From Clostridia bacterium (GTDB lineage: Bacteria > Bacillota > Clostridia > Oscillospirales > Acutalibacteraceae): a DNA stretch of 64,000 nt. The stretch lies in NCBI GenBank assembly GCA_017543285.1, contig JAFYGK010000022.1, positions 1-64,000 on the forward strand, in the 5' to 3' direction. Position 1 is the first letter of the stretch. The number at the start of each line of letters is the position of its first letter. The notes under the pieces were generated by a model that saw only the letters and a list, made by a program, of their open reading frames with translations, did not search any database and was not told where the DNA came from. Shown piece after piece: positions 16,462 through 25,792 of the stretch. The position numbers and the translations under genes are program-made.

Positions 16462-17769
16462 ATGGCAGTTATAATCACCGACGTCGTTAAGAACAGCATA
16501 GCCGACAGACACGGCATAAAACCGGGCTGCACCCTTTTAAAGGTGAACGGCTTTGATATTGTTGACATTCTGGACTATCAATTCTACCTGTCCGAGCGCT
16601 CGGTAACGCTCGACTTGCTCGATACGGACGGCAGGAATCGTTCCGTTTCCTTTAAAAAGGGGCAATACGATGATATTGGGCTCGTCTTTGAAACCTATCT
16701 GATGGACAAGCACCGCACCTGCCGCAACAAGTGTATTTTCTGCTTTATCGACCAGCTTCCCGGCGGTATGCGCGATTCTCTCTACTTTAAGGACGACGAT
16801 TCGAGGCTGTCCTTTTTGTTCGGAAACTACATCACGCTGACAAATCTCTCCGAACATGAGGTGGAACGCATAATTAAAATGCACATCCCCGTAAATGTAT
16901 CGGTCCATACGACCAATCCCGAGCTGCGATGCAGGATGATGAACAACCGCTTTGCGGGAGACGCGCTTTCTATCCTGCGCAGATTCGCCGAAAACGGGAT
17001 AAAGATAAACTGTCAGCTTGTGCTTTGCCCCGGCTACAACGACGGCGATGAGCTACGGCGCAGCTTTGAGGATCTTATATCTCTGGCTCCTTCGGTGCAG
17101 TCAATAGCGCTGGCTCCGGTAGGGCTTACAAAATATCGCGAAGGTCTGACCCCTTTGGAACCGTTCAACAAAAAAACGGCAGGCGACGTAATAGATATTG
17201 CGGAGCATTACGGCGAAATCTGCCTTGAAAAATTCGGTGAACGAATGATCTATCCCGCGGATGAGTTTTACATCAAAGCGGAACGCGAGATGCCCGGCAA
17301 CAGCTTTTACGGCGATTATTTGCAGTTGGAAAACGGCGTGGGTCTTGTCACGCTGCTCAAGACCGAATTTGACAGCGCGATGAAAACGGCTCCCGATACA
17401 ATAGGCGACCGCAGCGTATGCGTCGCGACCGGCATGGCGGCATACCCCTTTATCAAAAACATGGTTGACTTATGCTGTAAAAAATGGCATAATTTGAATT
17501 GCACCGTGCACGCTATAAGAAACGACTTTTTCGGCGAGAGGATAACCGTTTCCGGACTAGTGACCGGACGGGATCTGATAAATCAGATGAAGGGCCGGAT
17601 CCCCTGCGGGGAGCTGCTGTTTCCTTCGGTAATGCTTCGGTCGGAGGGCGATGTATTTCTGGACGATGTGTCTGTCGAAGAGGTTGAAAGGCAGCTAGGA
17701 GTAAAGGCGCGCCCTGTTCCAAACGACGGCTTTGAGCTGCTCGAGGCGATCATCGGGCAGCCGCTTTAA
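16462..17769 (+). CDS. DUF512 radical-SAM protein with N-terminal PDZ
   Basis: About 435 residues. A small PDZ-like domain (about 1-65, with GIKPGCTLLKVNG) is followed by the cluster motif C-R-N-K-C-I-F-C-F-I-D-Q (CxxxCxxC, about residue 80), then a TIM-barrel-like region (VNVSVHTTNPE, NCQLVLCPGYND) and the DUF512 domain. The family is widespread in Clostridia beside der and plsY, as here; its reaction is unknown. The ATG at 16462 lacks a strong ribosome binding site, though AGGAGGAG lies about 60 bases upstream; an in-frame TTG at 16384 is the alternative. Confidence 0.9.
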   Translation: MAVIITDVVKNSIADRHGIKPGCTLLKVNGFDIVDILDYQFYLSERSVTLDLLDTDGRNRSVSFKKGQYDDIGLVFETYLMDKHRTCRNKCIFCFIDQLPGGMRDSLYFKDDDSRLSFLFGNYITLTNLSEHEVERIIKMHIPVNVSVHTTNPELRCRMMNNRFAGDALSILRRFAENGIKINCQLVLCPGYNDGDELRRSFEDLISLAPSVQSIALAPVGLTKYREGLTPLEPFNKKTAGDVIDIAEHYGEICLEKFGERMIYPADEFYIKAEREMPGNSFYGDYLQLENGVGLVTLLKTEFDSAMKTAPDTIGDRSVCVATGMAAYPFIKNMVDLCCKKWHNLNCTVHAIRNDFFGERITVSGLVTGRDLINQMKGRIPCGELLFPSVMLRSEGDVFLDDVSVEEVERQLGVKARPVPNDGFELLEAIIGQPL

Positions 17770-17835
17770 TAAGCAAATGCGCGGCGGCTTTTGCCGCCGG
17801 ATAATTATAGATTCAGGCGAAATGGAGAAATACCC

Positions 17836-19161
17836 ATGGCAAAACCCATAGTAGCGATAGTCGGACGACCCAATGTGGGCAAATCCACCCTTTTCAACAA
17901 GCTGGTAGGCAGCCGCGTTTCCATAGTTGAGGACACGCCCGGCGTAACCAGAGACAGGATATACGGCACATCGGAATGGCGAAACAGGCCCTTTACCCTC
18001 ATCGACACCGGCGGCATAGAGCCCTTCTCCGACGATGTAATTCTTTCGCAGATGCGCCGTCAGGCTCAGCTTGCCATTGACAGGGCCGATGTTATCGTGC
18101 TGGTGACCGACATCCGCACCGGCGTAGTCGCAACCGACGTGGAAGTGGCGCAAATGCTGCAGAAAAGCGGCAAGCCGGTTGTGCTTTGCGTCAACAAGTG
18201 CGATTCTGTCGGCGCCGTCCCCGACGAGTTTTACGAGTTTTATAATCTGGGTCTGGGCGATCCTGTAGCAGTTTCTTCGGTTCACGGACACGGCACGGGG
18301 GATCTTTTGGACGCCGTATTCGAGCATATTGCGGAAACCGACGATGAAGAAGACGACGAGGACAGAATAAAGGTCGCCGTCATCGGAAAGCCTAACGTCG
18401 GCAAATCATCCCTTATTAATAAAATCTCCGGTGAAGAACGCAGCATAGTTTCCGATATAGCCGGAACGACAAGAGACGCGATAGATACCGTTATCGAAAA
18501 CAAGCACGGCAGCTTCCTTTTTATCGACACCGCCGGACTTCGCCGCAGAAGCAAGGTTTACGAAAAAATAGAGCATTACAGCGTGCTGCGCGCTCAGATG
18601 GCGGTTGAACGCGCCGATGTATGCGTAATAATGATAGACGCTGCGGAGGGCTTTACCGAGCAGGATTCCAAGGTCGCCGGTCTCGCGCATGAAAGCGGCA
18701 AGGCAAGCATTATAGTCGTCAACAAGTGGGATCTTGTCGAGAAGGACGGCAAGACCATGGATACCTACCGCAAGGATCTCATGCGTGACTTTTCCTTCAT
18801 GTCCTATGCGCCCATTCTTTTCATCTCGGCAAAGACCGGACAGCGAATCGACCGTCTGTTCGAGCTTATCAAGTTCGTTCAGTCCCAAAACTCCATGCGT
18901 ATTTCCACCGGCATGCTCAATGATGTTCTTGCCGACGCTGTCGCCCGCGTGCAGCCGCCGTCCGACAAGGGTAAGAGGCTCAAAATATTCTATATGACGC
19001 AGCCTTCGACCTGTCCGCCTACATTTGTATGCTTTGTAAACAAGGCCGATCTTTTCCACTTTTCCTATCAGCGATTTCTGGAAAACCGCATAAGGGAGGT
19101 TTTCGGACTGGAGGGTACTCCGGTACGCTTTATCGTTCGCGAGCGTGAAAGCAATAAATAG
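17836..19161 (+). CDS. der: Ribosome-assembly GTPase Der (EngA)
   Basis: 441 residues with two tandem GTPase domains. The first has GRPNVGKST (about 9-17) and DTPGVTR, the second GKPNVGKSS (about 185-193) and DIAGTTRD, each followed by NKCD or NKWD guanine-specificity motifs. A KH-like C-terminal domain (about 355-441) follows. Der is essential for 50S subunit maturation. ATG 17836 has GGAGAAA upstream; an earlier in-frame start is not supported. Followed by plsY and gpsA, the usual order. Confidence 0.97.
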   Translation: MAKPIVAIVGRPNVGKSTLFNKLVGSRVSIVEDTPGVTRDRIYGTSEWRNRPFTLIDTGGIEPFSDDVILSQMRRQAQLAIDRADVIVLVTDIRTGVVATDVEVAQMLQKSGKPVVLCVNKCDSVGAVPDEFYEFYNLGLGDPVAVSSVHGHGTGDLLDAVFEHIAETDDEEDDEDRIKVAVIGKPNVGKSSLINKISGEERSIVSDIAGTTRDAIDTVIENKHGSFLFIDTAGLRRRSKVYEKIEHYSVLRAQMAVERADVCVIMIDAAEGFTEQDSKVAGLAHESGKASIIVVNKWDLVEKDGKTMDTYRKDLMRDFSFMSYAPILFISAKTGQRIDRLFELIKFVQSQNSMRISTGMLNDVLADAVARVQPPSDKGKRLKIFYMTQPSTCPPTFVCFVNKADLFHFSYQRFLENRIREVFGLEGTPVRFIVRERESNK

Positions 19162-19219
19162 GCAGTTTTCGGCTGAATAATTCCAGGCAACAGATTTTCA
19201 CATTCAGGAGATTCGTATA

Positions 19220-19939
19220 ATGCTTCAAAACTTAGCGAATTTTTTTGCAGACAATTATCTTGCAACCATTTTGGCCGCCGTCGTATCGTATCTTTTCGGC
19301 AGCATAAATTTTGCCATAATCGTCACCCGGCTTTATATCAGGCAGGATATTCGCGGACTGGGCAGCGGCAACGCAGGCATGACCAACGTAATGAGAAGCG
19401 TCGGCGTGGTCCCGGGCATAATTACTCTCGTCGGAGATATTGCAAAGGCAGCCGGCGCAGTCCTCGCAAGCCGCGCGATCTATCGCGCTCTCGGCGGCGC
19501 GGACATGCTGATAAAAATGAGCGGCATGAACTCCCCTATCCTTATTGCCTCCTATCTCTCAGGTCTGTTCTGTCTGATAGGCCATTTGTGGCCGATCTAC
19601 TTCAGATTCCGCGGAGGCAAGGGCGTGGCGGTAACTGCCGGAATGCTTGCGGTGGTTGACTGGCGAATACTTTTGATACTGGTCGGTATTTTTCTGCTGA
19701 TGTTCATTATGACCCGTATCATTTCCGTATCCACCCTCACCGCAGTCGCCCTTTTCCCTCTTGTGACCTACCTGATGTATCATTTTCATCCGTTCAGAGA
19801 ACAGGGCATGGGTGATACCTATGTCCTGATTTGCACCGTCTTGTCTGCATGCTATGCGGTTATAGTATTTATCATGCACCGTGAAAACATAAAGCGAATA
19901 ATCAAAGGCGAGGAAAAACGCCTGAAGCTGAAAAAATAG
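19220..19939 (+). CDS. plsY: Glycerol-3-phosphate acyltransferase PlsY
   Basis: 239-residue membrane protein with five to seven hydrophobic segments. PlsY motif 1 is GSGNAGMTNVMRSVG (about residues 52-66) and motif 2 is FRGGKGVA (about 130-137). Transfers acyl groups from acyl phosphate to glycerol 3-phosphate, making lysophosphatidate. AGGAGA precedes the ATG. It is just upstream of gpsA, which makes its substrate. Slightly longer than the 190-220 residues usual for the family. Confidence 0.95.
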   Translation: MLQNLANFFADNYLATILAAVVSYLFGSINFAIIVTRLYIRQDIRGLGSGNAGMTNVMRSVGVVPGIITLVGDIAKAAGAVLASRAIYRALGGADMLIKMSGMNSPILIASYLSGLFCLIGHLWPIYFRFRGGKGVAVTAGMLAVVDWRILLILVGIFLLMFIMTRIISVSTLTAVALFPLVTYLMYHFHPFREQGMGDTYVLICTVLSACYAVIVFIMHRENIKRIIKGEEKRLKLKK

Positions 19940-19955
19940 GATCTTTCCGGCATAC

Positions 19956-19997
19956 AAACCGCAGCGTCCTTCCGGTCGATGCGGTTTTTATTTTTAA
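19956..19997 (+). terminator. Terminator of the der-plsY transcript
   Basis: AAACCGCA (19956-19963) pairs with TGCGGTTT (19980-19987), followed by TTATTTTT. Confidence 0.7.
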
Positions 19998-20073
19998 GTT
20001 TTTGTAAATATTAAGAAAAACAAATATTATTGTAATATTTTTACTACCAAAAAAATATAAATTGAGTTATACT

Positions 20074-20082
20074 TGATATAAT
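20074..20082 (+). promoter_or_regulatory. Extended -10 promoter of gpsA
   Basis: TGATATAAT fits TGn-TATAAT; no good -35 hexamer lies 17 bases upstream. The region is very AT-rich. It is placed between the plsY terminator and gpsA. Confidence 0.5.
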
Positions 20083-20162
20083 ACCTGATTTATTATTCTA
20101 TCATCGTTTCGGCAGTAAAAGCGGTTCTTCATTTGCAAAATGCGTTCCGCCGGAGGATTCCC

Positions 20163-21167
20163 ATGAATATAACAATATTAGGTTCGGGAGGCTGGGGCTG
20201 CGCCCTTGCCATAATGACTTCAAAAAACGGAGAGGCGGTTACCGTGTGGTCGCCCTTCGAGGACGAGATAGCTCAGCTCCAATCGGACAGAGAGCATAAA
20301 AAACTGCTGCCCGGCGTTAAGTTTCCGGACGGAATAAATCTGACGACGGATATTTCCTGCGTAAACGGCGCGGACATTATTATTCTCGCAGTGCCCTCTA
20401 ACGCTGTCAGAGATACCGCTCGGCTTATAGCCGATAAGATCCCCGAAGGGCAGATCGTGGTAAACGTCGCAAAGGGAATTGAAAACGACACTCTCAAGCA
20501 GCTTTCCACCGTCATCGAGGAGGAGCTGCCCAATGCCAGTATTGCCGTACTGACAGGACCTTCGCACGCTGAAGAGGTTTCCCGCGGTATTCCGACCGCA
20601 GTTACCGTAGCCTCAAAGAATACCGCGTGCGCCGAATTCGTGCAGAGCGCGCTGATCAGCAATACGTTCAGAGTTTACATCAACAATGACCTTATCGGCG
20701 TTGAGCTCGGCGGCGCTCTCAAAAACATCATCGCACTTGTCGCGGGCATTTCCGACGGCATTCGTATGGGCGACAACACGAGGGCCGCGCTGATGACAAG
20801 AGGACTCAGCGAGATTGCAAGGCTCGGAAGCGCAATGGGCGCAAACAAGGAGACCTTCGCCGGTCTTTCGGGACTGGGCGATCTTATAGTTACATGCAGC
20901 AGCCGGCATTCCCGCAATCACCGCGCAGGCGTCCTTATCGGAGAGGGAATCCCCGCCGAGGAGGCTGTCAGGAAGGTCGGAGTCGTAGAGGGCTATCCCG
21001 CTACTCTTGCCGCGCACAAGCTCGGTTTAAAATACGGAGTGGAGCTTCCGATAATCGAACAGTGCTATCAGGTGCTTTACGGAGGCAAATCTCCTCAGCA
21101 GGGCGTAATGGATCTTATGAAACGTCCCAAGCGTCATGAGTTGGAGCACAACTGGCTGAATGATTGA
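20163..21167 (+). CDS. gpsA: NAD(P)-dependent glycerol-3-phosphate dehydrogenase
   Basis: 334 residues. The N-terminal Rossmann domain starts MNITILGSGGWG (GxGxxG), with AVPSNA and VAKGIEND downstream. The helical C-terminal domain has ELGGALKNIIA, which carries the catalytic lysine (about residue 190), and RNHRAG. Reduces dihydroxyacetone phosphate to sn-glycerol 3-phosphate for phospholipid synthesis. CCGGAGG precedes ATG 20163; the frame runs 10 codons further upstream without a better site. Confidence 0.96.
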   Translation: MNITILGSGGWGCALAIMTSKNGEAVTVWSPFEDEIAQLQSDREHKKLLPGVKFPDGINLTTDISCVNGADIIILAVPSNAVRDTARLIADKIPEGQIVVNVAKGIENDTLKQLSTVIEEELPNASIAVLTGPSHAEEVSRGIPTAVTVASKNTACAEFVQSALISNTFRVYINNDLIGVELGGALKNIIALVAGISDGIRMGDNTRAALMTRGLSEIARLGSAMGANKETFAGLSGLGDLIVTCSSRHSRNHRAGVLIGEGIPAEEAVRKVGVVEGYPATLAAHKLGLKYGVELPIIEQCYQVLYGGKSPQQGVMDLMKRPKRHELEHNWLND

Positions 21168-21295
21168 CTTTTCATTATTCAATCCGAGATCCGTATTCAT
21201 TCTGCTTATCCCTTTCGCGCCGGATTTCATGGCCTGTCCGGCAAAGCATAAATCGCCGCACAAATAATCGGTTTTCGGCGCTGCGGCGCCGGTTA

Positions 21296-21342
21296 AAATC
21301 CGCGCCGGGTATGGTTCCCGGCGCGGATTTGTTATATTTTTT
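21296..21342 (+). terminator. Terminator of gpsA
   Basis: 14-base GC-rich arms (AAATCCGCGCCGGG and complement) around a seven-base loop, followed by TTATATTTTTT. Confidence 0.85.
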
Positions 21343-21392
21343 CTCCGTGCGTCATAATAATGATACAAAGTAAAGACAGCGGAGGTAAAAGC

Positions 21393-21659
21393 ATGAAAGC
21401 GTTGCCGATTGTTATTATAGCCCTGACCGCCGTCGTCGGAGCGGCGTTTTTATTGTGGTCGCTGTTCAGGACGGGCAGGCCCTTTGTTTCCTTTGTGAAA
21501 ATGTGTTTTCTCGGTCTTGCGGCGCTTATGCTTGTAAATCTTTCCGAACCGGTCACTGGGATTTCGCTTCCGGTAAACGGGGTCAGCGTAGGCTGCGCGT
21601 CAGCTCTCGGGGTTCCCGGCGTTGCTTCTCTGGTGGTCTGCGGCGTAATATTCGGATAA
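21393..21659 (+). CDS. bofA: BofA-family pro-sigma-K processing inhibitor
   Basis: 88-residue hydrophobic protein with an N-terminal helix, then a KMCFLGLAALMLVNL helix and a C-terminal hydrophobic segment containing P-V-N and GVPGVASLVVCG, matching the BofA family (family features N-x-x-P and G-x-P-G). In Bacillus, BofA blocks the SpoIVFB active site until SpoIVB signals. GGAGG is eight bases upstream of the ATG. Monocistronic between two terminators. Its presumed partners SpoIVFA/FB are at the left end of this window. Confidence 0.88.
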   Translation: MKALPIVIIALTAVVGAAFLLWSLFRTGRPFVSFVKMCFLGLAALMLVNLSEPVTGISLPVNGVSVGCASALGVPGVASLVVCGVIFG

Positions 21660-21666
21660 AAACGTG

Positions 21667-21703
21667 AAACAGCCGATGTGGAAATTCACAGCGGCTGTTT
21701 TTT
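21667..21703. terminator. Bidirectional terminator between bofA and the DUF4364 gene
   Basis: AAACAGCCG pairs with CGGCTGTTT, with TTT on the plus side. The genes on either side converge here. Confidence 0.75.
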
Positions 21704-21706
21704 AAG

Positions 21707-22333
21707 CTAATCCTCAAGAATATACTTTTTAGTCATTTCTTCGTTGCGAAGGTTGTCGTAATACTCCAAAAAGCCCTCAATGTCGTTTCCTAAAAGCGAA
21801 ACGATGGATTTATAGATAAACGCCGGATTGCCCTTGATTATGTTCTCCCTGAGCTGATTTGCTATCTCTTTGCTGGGAACAAGCAGCTTTATGGCCATCA
21901 GGTCGACGTCGCGGTCATATATCGTGCAGCGGAAATAGAATTCGTCTCCCTTTTCCTCCAGGGCAAACCGCGCTTCTCTGAGGCGTTTTTTTCTGCGCAG
22001 CGTCTCGTCAACAATAAGGAGCGAATCCTCTCTCACCGACTTGGGAACAAGATTTTTCAGCTCTTCATACGCGGCTTTTCCGGTTTCGGTTATGTTGAGC
22101 AGTCTTTCCCCGCCCGACAGCGTTTCGGTAATAATTCCCCTTTCCTTGAGCGTTGCCAAAGCTCTCTGCATCTCAAACTGATTTGCAAGCTGACCGTCAT
22201 ATATGGCTTCAAGCAATACGCTTTCGTCGAGGTCGCTGAATTTTTTCAGAACGCCGCAGATCATTATATTTATCTGCTCTCTGTTGTTCAGTCCGCCCGG
22301 ACGGACTCCCGCGGTCTGCGCGTTAAATTCCAT
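21707..22333 (-). CDS. DUF4364 family winged-helix protein
   Basis: 208 residues. The N-terminal half has a winged-helix look: LATLKERGIITETLSGGERLLNITETGKAAYEEL at about residues 59-92 is a recognition helix and wing. The C-terminal half is a DUF4364-like domain. The family is common and single-copy in Clostridia; its targets are unknown. It lies 36 bases downstream of ispE in the same direction and ends at a shared terminator. Likely a cytosolic transcription regulator, by inference only. Confidence 0.8.
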   Translation of the reverse strand: MEFNAQTAGVRPGGLNNREQINIMICGVLKKFSDLDESVLLEAIYDGQLANQFEMQRALATLKERGIITETLSGGERLLNITETGKAAYEELKNLVPKSVREDSLLIVDETLRRKKRLREARFALEEKGDEFYFRCTIYDRDVDLMAIKLLVPSKEIANQLRENIIKGNPAFIYKSIVSLLGNDIEGFLEYYDNLRNEEMTKKYILED

Positions 22334-22369
22334 AATGATTTCCTTTCCGCCTTTGAAAACCCTATTCGG

Positions 22370-23245
22370 TTAAAAATCCTGCTCGGTCACCGTACAGCCG
22401 TGATCCACCGGATGGACGGCGAATGCCTCCATTCCCTGATTCTTCGCCTGTTCCGCGGCGCGTATGCTTTGATCCTTTCTCCCGAATATGCCGAATACCG
22501 ACGAACCGCTTCCGCTCATTACAGCGCATAGAGCGCCGTTTTGCAGCAATATATCCTTTGCCCTGCCGATGTCCTCATGCTTTATGACCTGCTCAAATCC
22601 GTTGAAGGCGGCCGAAGCAATGCCGCGCACACTCGACGAATGAAGCGCCATGATCATATCGAAGGTTTTTCCGACGGCTTTGCCGCTTTCGCTGTCAAAC
22701 AGCGAATAGGCCTCAGCCGTGGAAATATCGCATGGCGGCTTAATAATCGTCACGTCGCACTGCGGCATCGGATGCAGCCTTCTCATACGGGTCCCCGTGC
22801 CGACGGCAAGCGCCGTTCCTCCGTTAAGGCAAAAGGGTACATCCGCACCGATCGAGGCCGCAATATCGGACAGCTCGGCTCCGTTGCCTCTGTCGCACAG
22901 CATACTCAAGGCCATAAGGGCAGCCGCAGCGTCCGCGCTGCCTCCGGCAAGTCCGGCGGCAGCCGGAATTTTTTTATCTATTATAATGCGCACGCCGCAG
23001 GAAATACCAAAGCGTTCAAAGAACGCCCGTGCCGCCTTGTGACAAAGATTGCCTTCGCCGCACGGAATGTTTTCTCTGCTGCATTCTATTATTATTTCCT
23101 GCTCCGGTATCTCCTCGACCGTCACATGATCGCAGAGAGAAACCGTCTGAAGCACTGTAGATATTTCGTGAAGCCCGTCTTCTCGCTTTGCGAGAATATC
23201 GAGCGACAGATTGATCTTTGCCGGAGCCTTAACGGTTATGCGCAT
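22370..23245 (-). CDS. ispE: 4-diphosphocytidyl-2-C-methyl-D-erythritol kinase
   Basis: 291-residue GHMP kinase. Starts with KAPAKINLSLDI, has the ATP loop KKIPAAAGLAGGSADAAAAL (about 91-110, G-L-A-G-G-S-A) and a C-terminal AVMSGSGSSVFGIF motif. Phosphorylates CDP-methylerythritol in the non-mevalonate isoprenoid pathway, so this organism uses that route. GGTAAACA-type leader; first of a pair with the DUF4364 gene. Confidence 0.96.
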   Translation of the reverse strand: MRITVKAPAKINLSLDILAKREDGLHEISTVLQTVSLCDHVTVEEIPEQEIIIECSRENIPCGEGNLCHKAARAFFERFGISCGVRIIIDKKIPAAAGLAGGSADAAAALMALSMLCDRGNGAELSDIAASIGADVPFCLNGGTALAVGTGTRMRRLHPMPQCDVTIIKPPCDISTAEAYSLFDSESGKAVGKTFDMIMALHSSSVRGIASAAFNGFEQVIKHEDIGRAKDILLQNGALCAVMSGSGSSVFGIFGRKDQSIRAAEQAKNQGMEAFAVHPVDHGCTVTEQDF

Positions 23246-23263
23246 TTGTTTACCTCTTGCAGT

Positions 23264-24439
23264 CTATCTTCCCCTGAGGGATTTCAGAAATCTTTCTATC
23301 CTGTCCAATGCCTCCAGAAGGTGCTTTGCAGAGTAACAGTAGGACACTCTTACAAAGCCCTGTCCGCATTCTCCGAAAGCAGTCCCCGGGATAACGGCGA
23401 CATGCTGAGAATGGAGCAGCTGCTCGCAGAAGTCCTCCGACGACAGACCGGTCGATCTGATACAGGGAAACACATAAAACGCGCCTTCCGGTTCGAAGCA
23501 GTCGAGTTCTATGCTGCGAAAACCGTCCACAACCAGGCGGCGTCTTCTGTCGTACTCCTGCCTCATGCTTTCAATATCCTCGTCTCCGTTTTTCAGAGCT
23601 TCAACGGCGGCATACTGAGAAACGGTGGGAGAACTCATTATAGCGTACTGATGCAGCTTTGTCATTGCTTTGGTCAGCGGAGCAGGAGCGCAGATATATC
23701 CAAGTCGCCAGCCGGTCATGGCATATGCCTTGGAAAAGCCGTTTACGACGATGGTTTTCTCCTGCATGCCCTCTATGGAAGCGATCGAAACATGCGGGGT
23801 ATCGCCGTAGGTAAGCTCGCCGTAAATCTCATCTGACAGCACTATTATGTCCGTGCCTCGCAGCACTTCAGCTATTTCCTCAAGGTCGCGTCTTCTCATG
23901 ACCGCGCCCGTGGGATTGTTGGGATACGGCAGCACAAGGAGCTTGGTTTTGTCGGTTATAGCCTCTTTCAGTTCCCTTGCCGTCAGGCGGAAATTGTTCT
24001 CCACCTTGGTTTCGATTTTAACGGGAATGCCGCCGGCAATGGTGGTAATCGGATCGTAACAAACAAATGCCGGCTCGGGAATCAGCACCTCATCGCCGCA
24101 GTTAACCAACGAGCGGATGGCAAGATCAAGCGCCTCTGAGCCGCCCACCGTAACAAGTATCTCGCTGCGCGGGTCGTAGGTTATGCCCTGCCTGCTGTAT
24201 ATGTATTTTGATATTTCTTCTCTCAGCTCCTGGAGACCGCTGTTGGCGGTGTAATGGGTGTGACCCGTTTCGAGAGAACGTATGCCGGCGTCCCTGATAT
24301 GCCACGGAGTGAAGAAATCCGGCTCGCCTATTCCGAGCGAGATTACCTCCTTCATTTCGGCGGCAATATCAAAAAACCGGCGTATTCCGGACGGTTTGAT
24401 GTCCAGAAGCGATTTATTGATAAGCTTGTTGTAATCCAT
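23264..24439 (-). CDS. Class I/II pyridoxal-phosphate aminotransferase
   Basis: 391 residues, fold-type I. Recognisable are SLGIGEPDFFTP near residue 34, YPNNPTGA near 172, the pyridoxal lysine in NGFSKAYAMTGWRLGY (about residue 235) and a C-terminal RVSYCYS substrate arginine. It belongs to the Ib subgroup, which contains aspartate, aromatic and alanine aminotransferases; the substrate cannot be fixed from sequence alone. Its start overlaps the stop of the Lrp-type regulator (TGATG), so the regulator probably controls it. Confidence 0.9.
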   Translation of the reverse strand: MDYNKLINKSLLDIKPSGIRRFFDIAAEMKEVISLGIGEPDFFTPWHIRDAGIRSLETGHTHYTANSGLQELREEISKYIYSRQGITYDPRSEILVTVGGSEALDLAIRSLVNCGDEVLIPEPAFVCYDPITTIAGGIPVKIETKVENNFRLTARELKEAITDKTKLLVLPYPNNPTGAVMRRRDLEEIAEVLRGTDIIVLSDEIYGELTYGDTPHVSIASIEGMQEKTIVVNGFSKAYAMTGWRLGYICAPAPLTKAMTKLHQYAIMSSPTVSQYAAVEALKNGDEDIESMRQEYDRRRRLVVDGFRSIELDCFEPEGAFYVFPCIRSTGLSSEDFCEQLLHSQHVAVIPGTAFGECGQGFVRVSYCYSAKHLLEALDRIERFLKSLRGR

Positions 24440-24918
24440 CAGATAAGAATACTCCTTCTGTCATCCTGCGGTTCCTCATGCATGATTACGCCCGACTGCT
24501 TGTATCTCGAGAGGATAAAATGGGTCGCTGTAGACAGCACCGACTCCAGCGGAGCCAGACGCTTTGCGACGAACATGGCGATATCCTGGAAGGACTGCCC
24601 GGTGACAAAGACAGCCAGATCGTATCCGCCGCTCATAAGATACACGCTTTCCACCTCTTCGAATGCCATGACCTTCTGGGCTATTTCGTCGAATCCGAAG
24701 TTCTTTTTAGGGCTTACCTTCAGTTCGATGAGCGCGGTAAGGTGCGCCGGTCTGGCGTTGTCCCAGTTGATGACCGGTCGGTATCCTTTTATAACGCCGC
24801 TGTTTTCCAGATCTTTTATCTGCTGCTGTACCTCATCCTCGGTTATGCCGAGCATAACTGCGAGCTGCGCGTTTGTATATCTCGCGTTCTCGTTGAGAAG
24901 CTTGAGTAATGCCTTCAT
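24439..24918 (-). CDS. Lrp/AsnC-family transcriptional regulator
   Basis: 159 residues. N-terminal helix-turn-helix (about 1-50; ARYTNAQLAVMLGITEDEV), then the AsnC/RAM ligand domain (about 65-145) with E-S-V-Y-L-M-S-G-G-Y-D-L-A-V, where Gly-Tyr-Asp is the usual effector pocket. Such proteins sense amino acids. Coupled by a one-base overlap to the aminotransferase gene, the likely target and metabolic partner. Confidence 0.92.
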   Translation of the reverse strand: MKALLKLLNENARYTNAQLAVMLGITEDEVQQQIKDLENSGVIKGYRPVINWDNARPAHLTALIELKVSPKKNFGFDEIAQKVMAFEEVESVYLMSGGYDLAVFVTGQSFQDIAMFVAKRLAPLESVLSTATHFILSRYKQSGVIMHEEPQDDRRSILI

Positions 24919-24976
24919 AGATTTCCCTCCGTTTTTTGTTTTATTGCGGCAGACGCCGTCCGCCGCTTTAGTTGTT

Positions 24977-25792
24977 TTACTTTGTCAGCTCAATTCTATA
25001 TGGTTTGCGCCTTTCAAAATAGTTTACATGCCTGAATCCGGCTTCATATATGATCTCAAGGCCCTTCCGGACGTCAGCGCCGACGTCCTTTGCATAGTGT
25101 GCGTCAGAGCCTACGGTAATTATTTCTCCGCCCAGTTCCCTGAAGCGTTTGACATATTCAGCGTCAGGCAATGTCCTTCCGATTTTCTGGCGAAGGCCGG
25201 ATGTATTGACCTCTATTCCCTTGCCGTTGGCTATTGTCACGCGGAAAATTTCGTCTATTTTTTCCCTGAACGGCGACATATCCACGTCGATTCCGTGATC
25301 GCCAACGATATATCGCAGCGGATAGGTTATGTGTCCGAGAATGTCGAAGCCGTTCCAGCGGGCCGTTTCGAGAAGCTCGTCGAAATAGCGGTCGAGCAGG
25401 TTCGGAATATCCTCGTGCGAGTAGTCGAGATAATAAAAATCTCTCTTGCCTTTTACATTGTGGGTTGACGCTATGACAAAATCGAACGGGCGTTTTGCGA
25501 GCAGCATGTCGGCGGTTTTAAGGTCATGAACTGCCTGTCCCAGTTCTATTCCGCACAGAACCTTCATATAGCTGCTGAACACAGCGATGGCTTTGCGCGT
25601 TTCAAAGAAGGATTGTGTAACCGACTGGTCGTAGTTGTCCTGATAATACAGGTCGGTTTCACAGTGATCCGTTATTGCGATGACTTCCATTCCCTTTGCG
25701 ACTGCTGTTTCGCAGATATGGCTGACCGAGTTGTTGCCGTCAGGCGAATTGTCGGAATGAATATGCAGATCTGTCAAATGCGGAAAATCCAT
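24977..25792 (-). CDS. PHP-domain histidinol-phosphatase-like protein
   Basis: 271 residues. PHP metal motifs are DLHIHSD (about residues 8-14), ITDHCE (about 41-46), H in ASTHN (about 113), GHITYP (about 150) and the final GSDAH (about 227). These fit the HisJ/YtvP type that dephosphorylates histidinol phosphate, but other phosphoester substrates are possible. No histidine operon is nearby. Its 5' flank 25793-25906 contains no other gene. Confidence 0.85.
   Translation of the reverse strand: MDFPHLTDLHIHSDNSPDGNNSVSHICETAVAKGMEVIAITDHCETDLYYQDNYDQSVTQSFFETRKAIAVFSSYMKVLCGIELGQAVHDLKTADMLLAKRPFDFVIASTHNVKGKRDFYYLDYSHEDIPNLLDRYFDELLETARWNGFDILGHITYPLRYIVGDHGIDVDMSPFREKIDEIFRVTIANGKGIEVNTSGLRQKIGRTLPDAEYVKRFRELGGEIITVGSDAHYAKDVGADVRKGLEIIYEAGFRHVNYFERRKPYRIELTK

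Noticed and set aside
22541..23836. Plus-strand open frame of 431 codons opposite ispE and the aminotransferase
   Set aside because: It spans two clear minus-strand genes, and no domain is recognisable.
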